Source: Fuerstiella sp.
GTDB taxonomy: Bacteria > Planctomycetota > Planctomycetia > Planctomycetales > Planctomycetaceae
NCBI GenBank assembly: GCA_022843805.1
Contig: JALHMY010000085.1
Coordinates: 1 to 43,968, forward strand
Length of the DNA stretch: 43,968 bases
Reading direction: 5' to 3'
Made by a program: the position numbers and the translations under genes. This document shows, piece after piece, positions 17,587 to 25,786 of this stretch (position 1 is its first letter; each line of letters begins with the position of its first letter). The notes beneath the pieces are model-generated. The model saw only the letters and a list, made by a program, of their open reading frames with translations. It searched no databases and was not told the DNA's origin.

Positions 17587-18894
17587 TTACTGACTGGTTT
17601 TGACCAGAGTACCTTCACGCAGATCAGCGGACGGACTGACAATGACCTGTTCTCCGCCAGAAAGTCCACTGCTGATTTCAGTGCGTCCGTCTTTTGTGTC
17701 GGCGATTGTCACAACCAGTTTTTTGACCCGACTGTCAGAGCCAACAACAAACACATAAAAGCCAGCCTCGTCCTTCACCACTGCTTTTTCCGGGCAAAAG
17801 ATTCGAGTGCGTTCTGACTCAGAATTGTCAGATGGCTGACGTTCTGGAAGAAAATAGACCGTGCTGCTCATATTGGGAAACAGACGTCCGTCGGCATTCA
17901 GCACTTCGACTTTTACCTTGATCGTCGCACGAGCACGATCGCCCATCGGGATAATCTTGCGAACACGGCCCTGAAATCGTTCACCCGGCACGGCATCCAC
18001 AGCAACCTCTGCGCTCTGCCCCACAACAACGCGATTGATGTAATCTTCCTTCACATCGGAATCCACTTCCAGATGCTCAAGGTCTGCGATTGTGACAACG
18101 GACCCGCGTCCTGAAGCTTCACCCATCCCACCCGGTAGTATGGATTCGCCAACTTCCGCATCCTTGGAGATCACCGTTCCATCGAACGGTGCGCGGATAA
18201 ACATATTCTCACGCAGACGCTCGGCTTCCATAACTCTGGCATCGGCCAGATGCACGGCCGCTTCGAGCGACAGTTTGCGAGCAGCAGCAGACTGATATCG
18301 GTATCTTGCCGTTTCGTATTCCGCCTCATTCATACTCTTCGCAGCCAGCAGACGCTCTGCTCGTTTCAGTTCACGCTGAGCCTGTTCGATCTCAATATCC
18401 TGTTCGCCCAGTTCACTGCGAGCTCGTTCAGCCGTGGCCTTCACCGCCGTCAGAGAGGCGTCCAGATCATCATGTTCGAGGACAGCGAGGATTTCCGCGG
18501 TGCTGACGACAGTTCCTTCTTCCACCTTCAGTTCCTGAATTCGTCCGGGAGCACGAGCACCGATCATGGCCTGCCGCCGCGATTCCAGAAAGCCGGTCGC
18601 CACCACCAGTGCGTCGGCCGATCTGCCTTTTTCGGCACTCACCGTTGCCGTTCGGACTTCGGGGCGAGCCCGCATGGCTTCGGGCATTGTCAGCAACTGA
18701 CTGCTGGCCGGAATCCACCCCTGCTTCTGACCAACCAGGATGCCACCACCGACGATCGCCGCGATGGCGGTGAGAACCATGATCAGACGGAGGAAACGCC
18801 AGATCAAAGAAGGACGCGGCGCGATTTCTGTACGTCGAATTCGCAGAGTTGCCAGAGCATCCCGGGGTGTTTCAGTGGACGATACCTGAGACAT
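17587..18894 (-). CDS. HlyD/MacA-type periplasmic adaptor of an ABC exporter
   Basis: A 435-aa membrane-fusion adaptor. A single N-terminal transmembrane anchor (about 33-53) is followed by a biotinyl-lipoyl-like half (ATGFLESRRQAMIGARAPGR), a long Ala/Glu/Arg-rich coiled-coil hairpin (about 150-235), the second lipoyl half (FIRAPFDGTVISKDAEVGE) and beta-barrel/membrane-proximal domains. It is the first gene of the operon and would bridge the permease complex towards the outer membrane. No TolC-like gene is present in the window. The start ATG at 18894 lacks a strong SD. The substrate could be a drug, lipid or peptide; the sequence does not decide. Confidence 0.88.
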   Translation of the reverse strand: MSQVSSTETPRDALATLRIRRTEIAPRPSLIWRFLRLIMVLTAIAAIVGGGILVGQKQGWIPASSQLLTMPEAMRARPEVRTATVSAEKGRSADALVVATGFLESRRQAMIGARAPGRIQELKVEEGTVVSTAEILAVLEHDDLDASLTAVKATAERARSELGEQDIEIEQAQRELKRAERLLAAKSMNEAEYETARYRYQSAAARKLSLEAAVHLADARVMEAERLRENMFIRAPFDGTVISKDAEVGESILPGGMGEASGRGSVVTIADLEHLEVDSDVKEDYINRVVVGQSAEVAVDAVPGERFQGRVRKIIPMGDRARATIKVKVEVLNADGRLFPNMSSTVYFLPERQPSDNSESERTRIFCPEKAVVKDEAGFYVFVVGSDSRVKKLVVTIADTKDGRTEISSGLSGGEQVIVSPSADLREGTLVKTSQ

Positions 18895-19361
18895 AGAGTG
18901 ATATCGCTGAGACAGAAAGGAAATGGGAAAGGAACGCCTGACAAGCGACAGTAATCCGCCGGGTAAATGTCAGCCGGGCGACAGAATCACACGGATGAGG
19001 CGATGTCTTCGGCAGTGTATATCATCCGTCCGTCAGACTTTCCCGCAGATCTTCGCAGTTTTGCCTCCGAAATTCATCAGGAACTTCAAAAACCCGCAGG
19101 AATTCATCCATTTCCCGGCCGAGTTGACTTCACTGATCGTTTGGCCAGATTGTCGATTTCATCAGCCGGAACGCGCGAGCGACCCGTTTTCGATGAAAAA
19201 ACCAGGCAAAAACACACTCGCATTCGATGTATTATCGGATGCGGTGCACCAGCGGACGTTGAGGACGTCATTGAATCGGCAGTCGTTGAGGCTGGCGCGG
19301 ACGGCACTTGCATCGAGCCAGGCCAGGCCGTTTCGTCAACCTGTGCTCAGGCCCGTCAATT

Positions 19362-19442
19362 GTCGCTCCGCGACATGGTGAATTGTGGGTGTTCGATCCC
19401 GGCCTTGAAAGGCCGGGCTACCGTCAAGTGCCGCTCCGCGGC
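19362..19442. repeat. Cluster of short extragenic hairpins
   Basis: Three hairpins in 81 bp: gtcgc-tcc-gcgac (19362-19374), cccggcc-ttgaaa-ggccggg (19398-19417) and gccgc-tcc-gcggc (19430-19442). The alternation of a tcc-loop hairpin with a longer GGCC stem resembles REP/BIME-type dispersed elements. Confidence 0.65.
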
Positions 19443-19550
19443 AAATCGCAGATTCGGATCGGAACTTCGGATGGGAACCAACGGGTACCGTCACGTCTCC
19501 ACTACACGGACCGAGTGCCGCTCTCCTCGCGGAGCGAGGTTTGATGGTAG

Positions 19551-19570
19551 CCGGGGGTTTCAACCCCCGG
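19551..19570. repeat. Perfect 9-bp stem palindrome
   Basis: ccgggggtt-tc-aacccccgg, a perfect 9-bp stem with a 2-nt centre. It is preceded by cctcgc-gga-gcgagg (about 19525-19539). Together they repeat the pattern of the cluster at 19362-19442 and are probably of the same extragenic family. Confidence 0.65.
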
Positions 19571-19763
19571 AAAACTCATGGCAGAAATCGTAAGGATCCA
19601 AACAAAAGAACGATTTGAATCTCCGCAAATATTTTGCCATTTCTGCAGAAATCCGGCAGGATTTTCAGAGAACTCGGCGACTTATTCGAATCTTCAACGG
19701 TCGGCCGCTGACTTCAAAAAACTGGCTCCCTGCCCTCGGACTTCGTGCCTCGGAATTCTCAAA

Positions 19764-21779
19764 ATGCATCAACGCCCTGCCCGGTTTTTATCTGCCTGGA
19801 TCGGCAAACTGATCACCGGTTTCTTTCTGGTCGCCATATCGTCAGCCAATGTCTTTGGACAACTTGAAGGAAAACTGGCGGAAGAACCGTTTGGAATCGG
19901 ATACGTTCGCGACTTTAAACCGGGACGAATCCTCGGATATGCAATGCAGCTGTCCAAACGTCTCGACATCGGCGCGGAGATGATGAAGGAAGTCCCCGTC
20001 GATGATCTGAAGAATATGGAATCATCCATTCCTGGCGCCGTCGATGGCGTCGCATGGTACATGGTCCAGGGACTTATTCCTTCGTTTCAGTGGGTTTCGT
20101 TTCGCCAGGTTTCCGACGAGGCTGAGGCCTTGCGGTTGCTGAATTTTCGCGCAAAACAATATGGTGAGAATGCCAGCCTCTCAACCGAAGACAACGGGCG
20201 ATTCACGCTGACCAACCACTGGTCATGGAAGAACGAGCTGGCAGCCGGTCAAAACGAAGCTGATCTCACTCGGGTGCAGTCGAACCTCCCTGCCGGATTC
20301 CAGCAAAGCGTGAAGGTGATCGAGGAAGACGGCAAACGGTTCGTTGAACACACTCAGACAATGACCGTCTACTATCGCCTGCACGACGGACTTCTGTTCG
20401 AGTGTTCCCGGAAGGAGCTGCAGGACATGAAGCTGCCGTCAGCAGGATCATTGCTGGATGTTGCCGCCGGTGAGAGCGACATGGGTCTGGGTGTCTTCCC
20501 GGAACGAATTCCGGCGGGCATGAAACAGCTGGGATGGAACATGCTGAATTCCGGAATCAGTGCTCAGATACAGCAGCGGGATGGTGAAAACGACAGCCTC
20601 TACAATATGCGACATTCGTCGGCTGAGATTGGTCTAAATCTGGTTCAGGCCGCTCTGTTCGACACCGACAGCATTTCCGGCCGACTGCGTTTTGCTCATG
20701 CCTCCGCCGCATCGCTGAATGGAGAACTGAAAGTTCTCGCAAGGAAAAACAGTCGACTGACCAAAACTCTGGAAGATGCAGCGTCAGGTCGCAGCCGCTT
20801 TGCTCCCATTCTTCGTGATGATGCCGCAGCAACCATTCATCTTTGTGTTCGCTTTCCGGAAGAGTCTCAGAAACTGCTGCAGTCCGCCGGTCAGTGGCTG
20901 CAGGAAGTGATTGCCGAAGAATCCGGACGTCAGCCGGAAATGATGGCGGCCTCTGTAGGGCTTTCACAGATGCTGACAGGGATGGCCGAACACCGGACAC
21001 TGGAAATCCTGCTGAAAGTCGGCTGGACTCGGCAGTCCGCCGGTGTCATCTACGGCGGACTGCAGGTCGATGCTGAATCACCACTAGCCAAAAGTCTTCA
21101 CGATCTGATGACCCGAATTCCCAATGCTCCGGCTGACATTATCAGCGCAATCTCCCTGATTCAGGATGGCAGTCAGCCGTACATTCGTATTGTACTTCCT
21201 CAGGAGATTCAAACGGCGTTAAAGAATGAGCAATCCCTGTCCCTCAGTCACCTGTATCTGACGCATCAGAACTCCTGCCTGTGGTTTGCACTGGGCGGAG
21301 AAAACTCGATCGACATCATTCGTCAGTCGCTGGCTCGCTGCTCGGAATCAGGCTACGTCAGCCGAACGCCACTGGTTTCCGCAAAGATTGATTTACAGAA
21401 GTGGCTGGCGTATCCGCAGGATGACCCGACCGGCATTGCAGGCTGGCCGCTGTGGCTGGATCAAAACGCCGCATGGTTTCCACCCTCGCCGATCATGATT
21501 TCAAGGAATTTTGGTAACAGCGAAGCGAAACCGTCGGCCGTTCTGCAGCGAGTGTTTGAGCTGGGTGGCGAACAAGAGGCCAGCCTGCGAATCGACGCCG
21601 ACGATTCCGGAATTCTTGTCAGCGCATCGCTGGGTGAAGCCATCGGAAACTATTACCTGGCCCGCATGATTTCCTGGGAGGAGTCCCGGATTCAGCAGCA
21701 GCGGGAAGCACAGAAGAGACAGGAGACCGAACTGAAAGCCGCTGCCGAGAAAGCGCAGCAGCCGCAGCCTGCGCCGTAG
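19764..21779 (+). CDS. Secreted protein of unknown function (planctomycete type)
   Basis: A 671-aa protein that I cannot assign to a family. An N-terminal signal peptide (basic MHQRPARF, hydrophobic LITGFFLVAISSA, cleavage near VFG-Q, about residue 33) justifies the ATG at 19764; a longer upstream frame has no signal and crosses palindromic repeats. The mature part mixes alpha and beta character and has no obvious catalytic motif. The C-terminal 30 residues are a charged Gln/Glu/Arg/Lys helix ending in an Ala/Pro/Gln tail (AAAEKAQQPQPAP), perhaps for attachment. Segments resemble the DUF3352-like large repetitive secreted proteins, but that is weak. It appears to be monocistronic. Confidence 0.75.
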   Translation: MHQRPARFLSAWIGKLITGFFLVAISSANVFGQLEGKLAEEPFGIGYVRDFKPGRILGYAMQLSKRLDIGAEMMKEVPVDDLKNMESSIPGAVDGVAWYMVQGLIPSFQWVSFRQVSDEAEALRLLNFRAKQYGENASLSTEDNGRFTLTNHWSWKNELAAGQNEADLTRVQSNLPAGFQQSVKVIEEDGKRFVEHTQTMTVYYRLHDGLLFECSRKELQDMKLPSAGSLLDVAAGESDMGLGVFPERIPAGMKQLGWNMLNSGISAQIQQRDGENDSLYNMRHSSAEIGLNLVQAALFDTDSISGRLRFAHASAASLNGELKVLARKNSRLTKTLEDAASGRSRFAPILRDDAAATIHLCVRFPEESQKLLQSAGQWLQEVIAEESGRQPEMMAASVGLSQMLTGMAEHRTLEILLKVGWTRQSAGVIYGGLQVDAESPLAKSLHDLMTRIPNAPADIISAISLIQDGSQPYIRIVLPQEIQTALKNEQSLSLSHLYLTHQNSCLWFALGGENSIDIIRQSLARCSESGYVSRTPLVSAKIDLQKWLAYPQDDPTGIAGWPLWLDQNAAWFPPSPIMISRNFGNSEAKPSAVLQRVFELGGEQEASLRIDADDSGILVSASLGEAIGNYYLARMISWEESRIQQQREAQKRQETELKAAAEKAQQPQPAP

Positions 21780-21820
21780 ATTTCCCGAAGACCATCGATT
21801 CCAGGATGATCAGGACCTGG

Positions 21821-21880
21821 ATGGGGAAGGGAATCGCAGGATGGGAAAGGGAATCGCAGTTCGTCACTCGGAGAGTGACG
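21821..21880. repeat. Short direct repeat and 8-bp hairpin
   Basis: A ~19-bp direct repeat, gatgggg/aaagggaatcgcag, occurs twice at 21821-21859. It is followed by cgtcactc-gga-gagtgacg (21862-21880), an 8-bp stem with a 3-nt loop. It lies between two convergent genes and may serve as a transcription end, although no U-run follows. Confidence 0.6.
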
Positions 21881-21928
21881 GCTACTTTGCCTGCCTTGAA
21901 ACAGAACCCTGAAGTTGCATCAATCAGT

Positions 21929-22285
21929 TCATACCGTTCGGAATTCGGCCAGAGGGTATTGGGGAAGTGGAACGGTTTGAGGCTGGGCGGCCAGTTCCTG
22001 CAGCCGCAGCCAGCCTCTTGTTACCAGTTCCGCCTTGCGACCCGTATCCTCCGGATCAAACAGTCTTCGGTCAAAGTCACCTTCAACAGGGACCGGAGCA
22101 AAATCCGGGTGATCAATGAACTGAGCCAGCACAGGATTGCAGCGGATATGTCGCTCGGGTGATGCCAGTAACTGGCTGGAACGAATCTCGCCGATCACAA
22201 AGCGCAGATACAGATCGCTCTCTGTGATCGACTCAACTTCGTCACCACAAACTTCACACAGATATCCCTGCTCACATCGCGCCAT
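21929..22285 (-). CDS. Small CxxC protein, conserved hypothetical
   Basis: A 118-aa protein with no assigned function. The N-terminus (MARCEQGYLCEVCGDEVESI) carries C4, C10 and C13, including a C-x-x-C pair that could bind zinc; one more cysteine (RCNPVLAQF) follows near residue 49. The stretch SDLYLRFVIGEI and the HIRCNP-x4-FIDHPDF segment look like a conserved planctomycete protein. It starts 27 bp after the stop of the TIM-barrel gene on the same strand and is likely co-transcribed. Probably cytosolic. Confidence 0.75.
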   Translation of the reverse strand: MARCEQGYLCEVCGDEVESITESDLYLRFVIGEIRSSQLLASPERHIRCNPVLAQFIDHPDFAPVPVEGDFDRRLFDPEDTGRKAELVTRGWLRLQELAAQPQTVPLPQYPLAEFRTV

Positions 22286-22312
22286 GACTGACAGTACCCT
22301 GAGTTTGTCGAT

Positions 22313-23164
22313 TTAGCCGAGGATCTTTTTGCGAAGGGACTCCAGCAGTCGTACGGCATGGCCGATGTCGGCCTTCTGTCGAACAGGGTCCTGGGGAATT
22401 TCACGCTCGATCGTCAGCGGGCCGGTGTAGCCAATCTCCAGCAGAGTACGAAGGTAGTTTTCCATTCCCACATCGCCATCGCCGAGTGCAACTTCCTGTC
22501 CCCAGGCGGTACCTCGAACGCCTTCCGGAGCCCATTTGGCATCCTTGCAGTGAACACTGCGAACAAACTTGCCAACCTTTTTCAGAGCGGCAATTGGTTC
22601 GCCTGTTCCATACAGAATCATATTTGCCGGGTCAAAGTTGATAAACAGATTGCTGCGCCCCACGTCACTGATGAAATGCAGAAGATGATCGGCAGATTCC
22701 TGACCGGTCTCCAGATGCAGGTTCTGGCCATTTCTGGCCACATGGTCGAGCAGATCCTGAGTTGTCTTCAGAAGATCTCTGTAGTTGGCAGACGCATGAT
22801 CTTCGGGAACAAAACCAATGTGAAGAGCAACGGTATCGCAGCCCAGAAGTCGAGTAAAATCGCTGATTTCCTTCATTTCCTGAACGCGAGCTGCCCGGGT
22901 AGCTTCAGGAACGAGCCCCACGGTGCGCGAAGTCGTTGCAATGTCAGCGTAGCTTTCGCCCTCGAATCCTCCGAAGACCGCTGTTACGGTAATTGCGGCA
23001 TCAGCACATTTCGTCAGAAATGCGCGAGCGGCTTCGGGAGTTCGAGTTTCCCTGTGCGGGGCGTGCAGCTGAATGCTGGGAACTCCCAGCTCACGCACGA
23101 CTTCCAGATGAACACCAAGTCCCGCATCAACGGAAGCAAAAACACCAACTGGCCATTTGGTCAT
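22313..23164 (-). CDS. Sugar phosphate isomerase/epimerase (AP endonuclease family 2 TIM barrel)
   Basis: A 283-aa xylose isomerase-like TIM barrel. Recognisable metal-site segments are HLETGQES (barrel strand Glu), LFINFDPANMILYG (Asp), SVHCKDAKW (His/Asp) and the C-terminal LTIEREIPQDP (Glu). Such proteins act on sugars, inositols or ketoses; the substrate here is unknown. No signal peptide, so cytosolic. An AAGGA sits upstream of the ATG. It is divergent from the Tat-exported oxidoreductase across a ~280-bp gap, a pairing common in planctomycetes and suggestive of shared sugar metabolism. Confidence 0.87.
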   Translation of the reverse strand: MTKWPVGVFASVDAGLGVHLEVVRELGVPSIQLHAPHRETRTPEAARAFLTKCADAAITVTAVFGGFEGESYADIATTSRTVGLVPEATRAARVQEMKEISDFTRLLGCDTVALHIGFVPEDHASANYRDLLKTTQDLLDHVARNGQNLHLETGQESADHLLHFISDVGRSNLFINFDPANMILYGTGEPIAALKKVGKFVRSVHCKDAKWAPEGVRGTAWGQEVALGDGDVGMENYLRTLLEIGYTGPLTIEREIPQDPVRQKADIGHAVRLLESLRKKILG

Positions 23165-23446
23165 AAGACTTTCCTTTGGAGGTAGTTCCGGTTAGAGAAA
23201 CATTGCAGGTTCAGCTGATGTCCGCATCCGCCTGATCTGTCCGGCCGGGTTCGAATCGAATGTCATGTCTTCAGAATGCAACGAAAAATTCAACCCGACT
23301 GACTATTCTGCCAAGATGCTCGCATGAAAGCAACGACAGCGCCAGCTGGCTGTCGAATCCCTGACAGAGAGGTTAACATAGCTGCCGGTATTCGCTGCAC
23401 GAGCACGTCCTGATTTCCGGAACTCAATCCTGGATGGGAGTCATCA

Positions 23447-24772
23447 ATGAAGAACGCTGACCAAACCAGTTTACCCGGCCGCCGACAATTCCTTCAGGCG
23501 GCGACCGCCGGAGCCACGGCTGTGGCTCTGGGAGGCTCCGCCCGAGCAGGCCGTTCGGCTGCCGACAAAATTGTTCTGGGGATCATTGGTCCGGGTGGAA
23601 TGGGAATGGCCCATGTGACTCAGCTGTGTGAACGACCTGATGTGGCCATTGCCGCAGTCTGCGATGTCGACGAACAACGACTTCAGACGGCTGCCGACCA
23701 TGTCGCTTCGAAATCCAACAGTAAACCTCGGAGGGAAAAAGATCTCCGAAAACTGCTGGACGATCCATCCATTGATGCGGTCTTCATTGCGACTCCCGAT
23801 CACTGGCATGCGCCTGCTGCCATTCTGGCCCTAAAGGCTGGGAAGCATGTGTATGTGGAAAAGCCGTGCTGCCATAACATTCGCGAGGGCAGAATGATGG
23901 CGGATGCAGTCGCTCAGTCGGGAAAACTGCTGCAGGTGGGAACTCAGAGCCGCAGCACTGACTTTGTCCGGGAAGCCATCCAGAGGATTCATGAGGGAGA
24001 AATAGGCGAGGTGCTGGTGGCCAAAGCATGGAACAGTCAGCGCCGTGGTAACATCGGACATACTCAGCCTTCAGATCCTCCTGCCTACCTGGATTACGAT
24101 TCATGGGTGGGCCCGGCACCGCTCGTTCCCTACAGATCTAATCTGCTGCCAGGCAGATGGCGATGGTGGTACAACTTTGGCTGCGGCGACATTGGCAATG
24201 ACGGAGTTCATGATATCGATGTGGCAGTTTGGGGACTCAATGTGAAGTCTCATCCGGAACGCATGACATGCCTTGGCGGCAAGTACTTCTTTGATGATGA
24301 TCAGCAGTTCCCCGATACTCAGTACGCAGTCGGCGAATACGCTGTGGAAGGCAGCCAAAAGAAGAAACAGATGATCTTTGAACAGAGAGACTGGTCACCC
24401 TATGTGCAGGAAGGCTACGAAAACGGGGCCGCGTATTATGGAACCACTGGCTGTCTGATTATGGGCCACACAGTTGGCTGGAAACTGTTTAAGGAACGCA
24501 ACAAACTGGCGGCCGAACGAACTGGTACAGCCGACCTCCCCGCACACCACACCAATTTCCTCGACTGTATCCGCGGCACTCAAAAACAGCTGAATGCCGA
24601 TATTCATGCCGGGCTGCTCGGTGCCGGAATTGTTCATCTGGCCAATATTTCCGCCAGAACCCGTTCTGTACTGGAATTTGACGCATCGAATGAGCAAATC
24701 ACCAACCACTCAGAAGCCAATGCACTGGTGGGGCGTGAATATCGCAAAGGTCACTGGGCTGTTCCGACATGA
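23447..24772 (+). CDS. Gfo/Idh/MocA family oxidoreductase with Tat signal
   Basis: A 441-aa NAD(P)-dependent oxidoreductase of the Gfo/Idh/MocA family. A Tat signal (G-R-R-Q-F-L-Q-A-A-T, residues 11-20, then an Ala-rich stretch) precedes the Rossmann domain with G48-x-G50-G51-x-G53. The catalytic E-K-P motif follows in KHVYVEKPCCHN, and DIGNDGVHDIDVAVW is the usual catalytic-domain segment. Planctomycetes have large sets of such Tat-exported members, thought to act on sugars. The start ATG at 23447 has a weak SD (GGATGGGAG upstream). It is divergent from the TIM-barrel isomerase gene and directly followed by the repeat array. Confidence 0.92.
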   Translation: MKNADQTSLPGRRQFLQAATAGATAVALGGSARAGRSAADKIVLGIIGPGGMGMAHVTQLCERPDVAIAAVCDVDEQRLQTAADHVASKSNSKPRREKDLRKLLDDPSIDAVFIATPDHWHAPAAILALKAGKHVYVEKPCCHNIREGRMMADAVAQSGKLLQVGTQSRSTDFVREAIQRIHEGEIGEVLVAKAWNSQRRGNIGHTQPSDPPAYLDYDSWVGPAPLVPYRSNLLPGRWRWWYNFGCGDIGNDGVHDIDVAVWGLNVKSHPERMTCLGGKYFFDDDQQFPDTQYAVGEYAVEGSQKKKQMIFEQRDWSPYVQEGYENGAAYYGTTGCLIMGHTVGWKLFKERNKLAAERTGTADLPAHHTNFLDCIRGTQKQLNADIHAGLLGAGIVHLANISARTRSVLEFDASNEQITNHSEANALVGREYRKGHWAVPT

Positions 24773-24776
24773 GCGG

Positions 24777-25760
24777 AGTCGAGGATTATCTCCCCCAGCT
24801 TCGTTGGGAGAGGAGGTTTTTAAAACCTCCCCTCCCGCGCAGTGGAGCGAAGTGGGAGGGGTCGGCCGACAGGCCGGGGGAGGGCCCGCCGCGGGTTGCA
24901 CTCAGCGACGAACCAACAACACACGCAAACCGAAGTTCACCAACCCCCTCCCGATCTCGCTGCCGCTCGCTCGACCTCCCCCGGCTTTGCCGGGAGAGGA
25001 GTTCTTAATAACCTCCCCTCCCGCGCAGCGGAGCGAAGTGGGAGGGGTCGGCCGATAGGCCGGGGGAGGGCCCGCCGCGGGTTGCACTCAGCGACGAACC
25101 AACAACACACGCAAACCGAAGTTCACCGGCCCCCTCCCGATCTCGCTGCCGCTCGCTCGACCTCCCCCGGCTTTGCCGGGAGAGGAGGTTTTAAAAACCC
25201 TCCCCTCCCGCGCAGCGGAGCGAAGTGGGAGGGGTCGGCCGTCAGGCCGGGGGAGGGCCCGCCGCGGGTTGCACTCAGCGACGAACCAACAACACACGCA
25301 AACCGAAGTTCACCAACCCCCTCCCGATCTCGCTGCCGCTCGCTCGACCTCCCCCGGCTTTGCCGGGGGAGGAGGTCTTATTAACCTCCCCTCCCGCGCA
25401 GCGAAGCGAAGTGGGAGGGGTCGGCCGACAGGCCGGGGGAGGGCCCGCCGCGGGTTGCACTCAACGCCGTACCAATAACACACGCAACCCGCAGTTCACC
25501 GGCCCCCTCCCGAGCTTGCTTCGCTCGCTCGACCTCCCCCGGCTTCGCCGGGAGAGGAGGTTTTTAAAGCCTCCCCTCCCGCGCAGCGAAGCGAAGTGGG
25601 AGGGGTCGGCCGACAGGCCGGGGGAGGGCCCGCCGCGGGTTGCACTCAACGCCGTACCAATAACACCCGCAAACCGCAGTTTACCAGCCCCTCTCCCGAT
25701 CTCGCTGCCGCTCGCTCGACCTCGCCCAGCGAAGCTGGGGGAGGAGGATTTGATAACGGA
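24777..25760. repeat. Tandem array of five ~186-bp GC-rich palindromic units
   Basis: Unit starts (cctcccctcccgcgcag) are at 24826, 25012, 25199, 25385 and 25570, giving periods of 186, 187, 186 and 185 bp. A partial right half precedes them (24789-24825). Each unit has four parts: a hairpin cccctccc...gggagggg; gtcggccgacaggccggggg with a GC-rich arm; a unique-looking middle (gttgcactcagcgacgaacc, then the acaacacacgc type); and ccccctcccgatctcgctgc ending in a cctcccccggc-ttt-gccgggagagg hairpin. The arm gccgggggagg can also pair with cctcccccggc about 120 bp downstream. Units are nearly identical. The period is divisible by three, so long spurious frames run through it. No gene is present. 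Confidence 0.93.
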
Positions 25761-25786
25761 GGAATCAGGGCAGCCACATACCGGCA

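Larger units (their letters stand above)
18895..19763. other. Long intergenic region with extragenic hairpin repeats
   Basis: No convincing gene. A 208-codon open frame (18967-19593) has no domain, poor composition and runs through palindromes, so it is rejected. The region starts with the presumed promoter of the exporter operon and holds the hairpins entered separately at 19362-19442 and 19551-19570. The last ~190 bases form the upstream region of the secreted 671-aa protein. Confidence 0.55.

Noticed and set aside
18967..19593. A 208-codon plus-strand open frame between the exporter operon and the 671-aa protein.
   Set aside because: It runs through palindromic repeats, has Arg/Ser/Cys-rich shadow composition, no domain and no ribosome binding site, and overlaps a competing frame of similar quality.
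23240..23262. A tRNA T-arm-like string (gggttcgaatc).
   Set aside because: No acceptor stem, anticodon arm or D arm could be placed around it on either strand.
24777..25760. The repeat array as a CRISPR locus.
   Set aside because: Units are 186 bp and similar over their full length, with no short repeat/unique spacer alternation; no cas gene is in the window.
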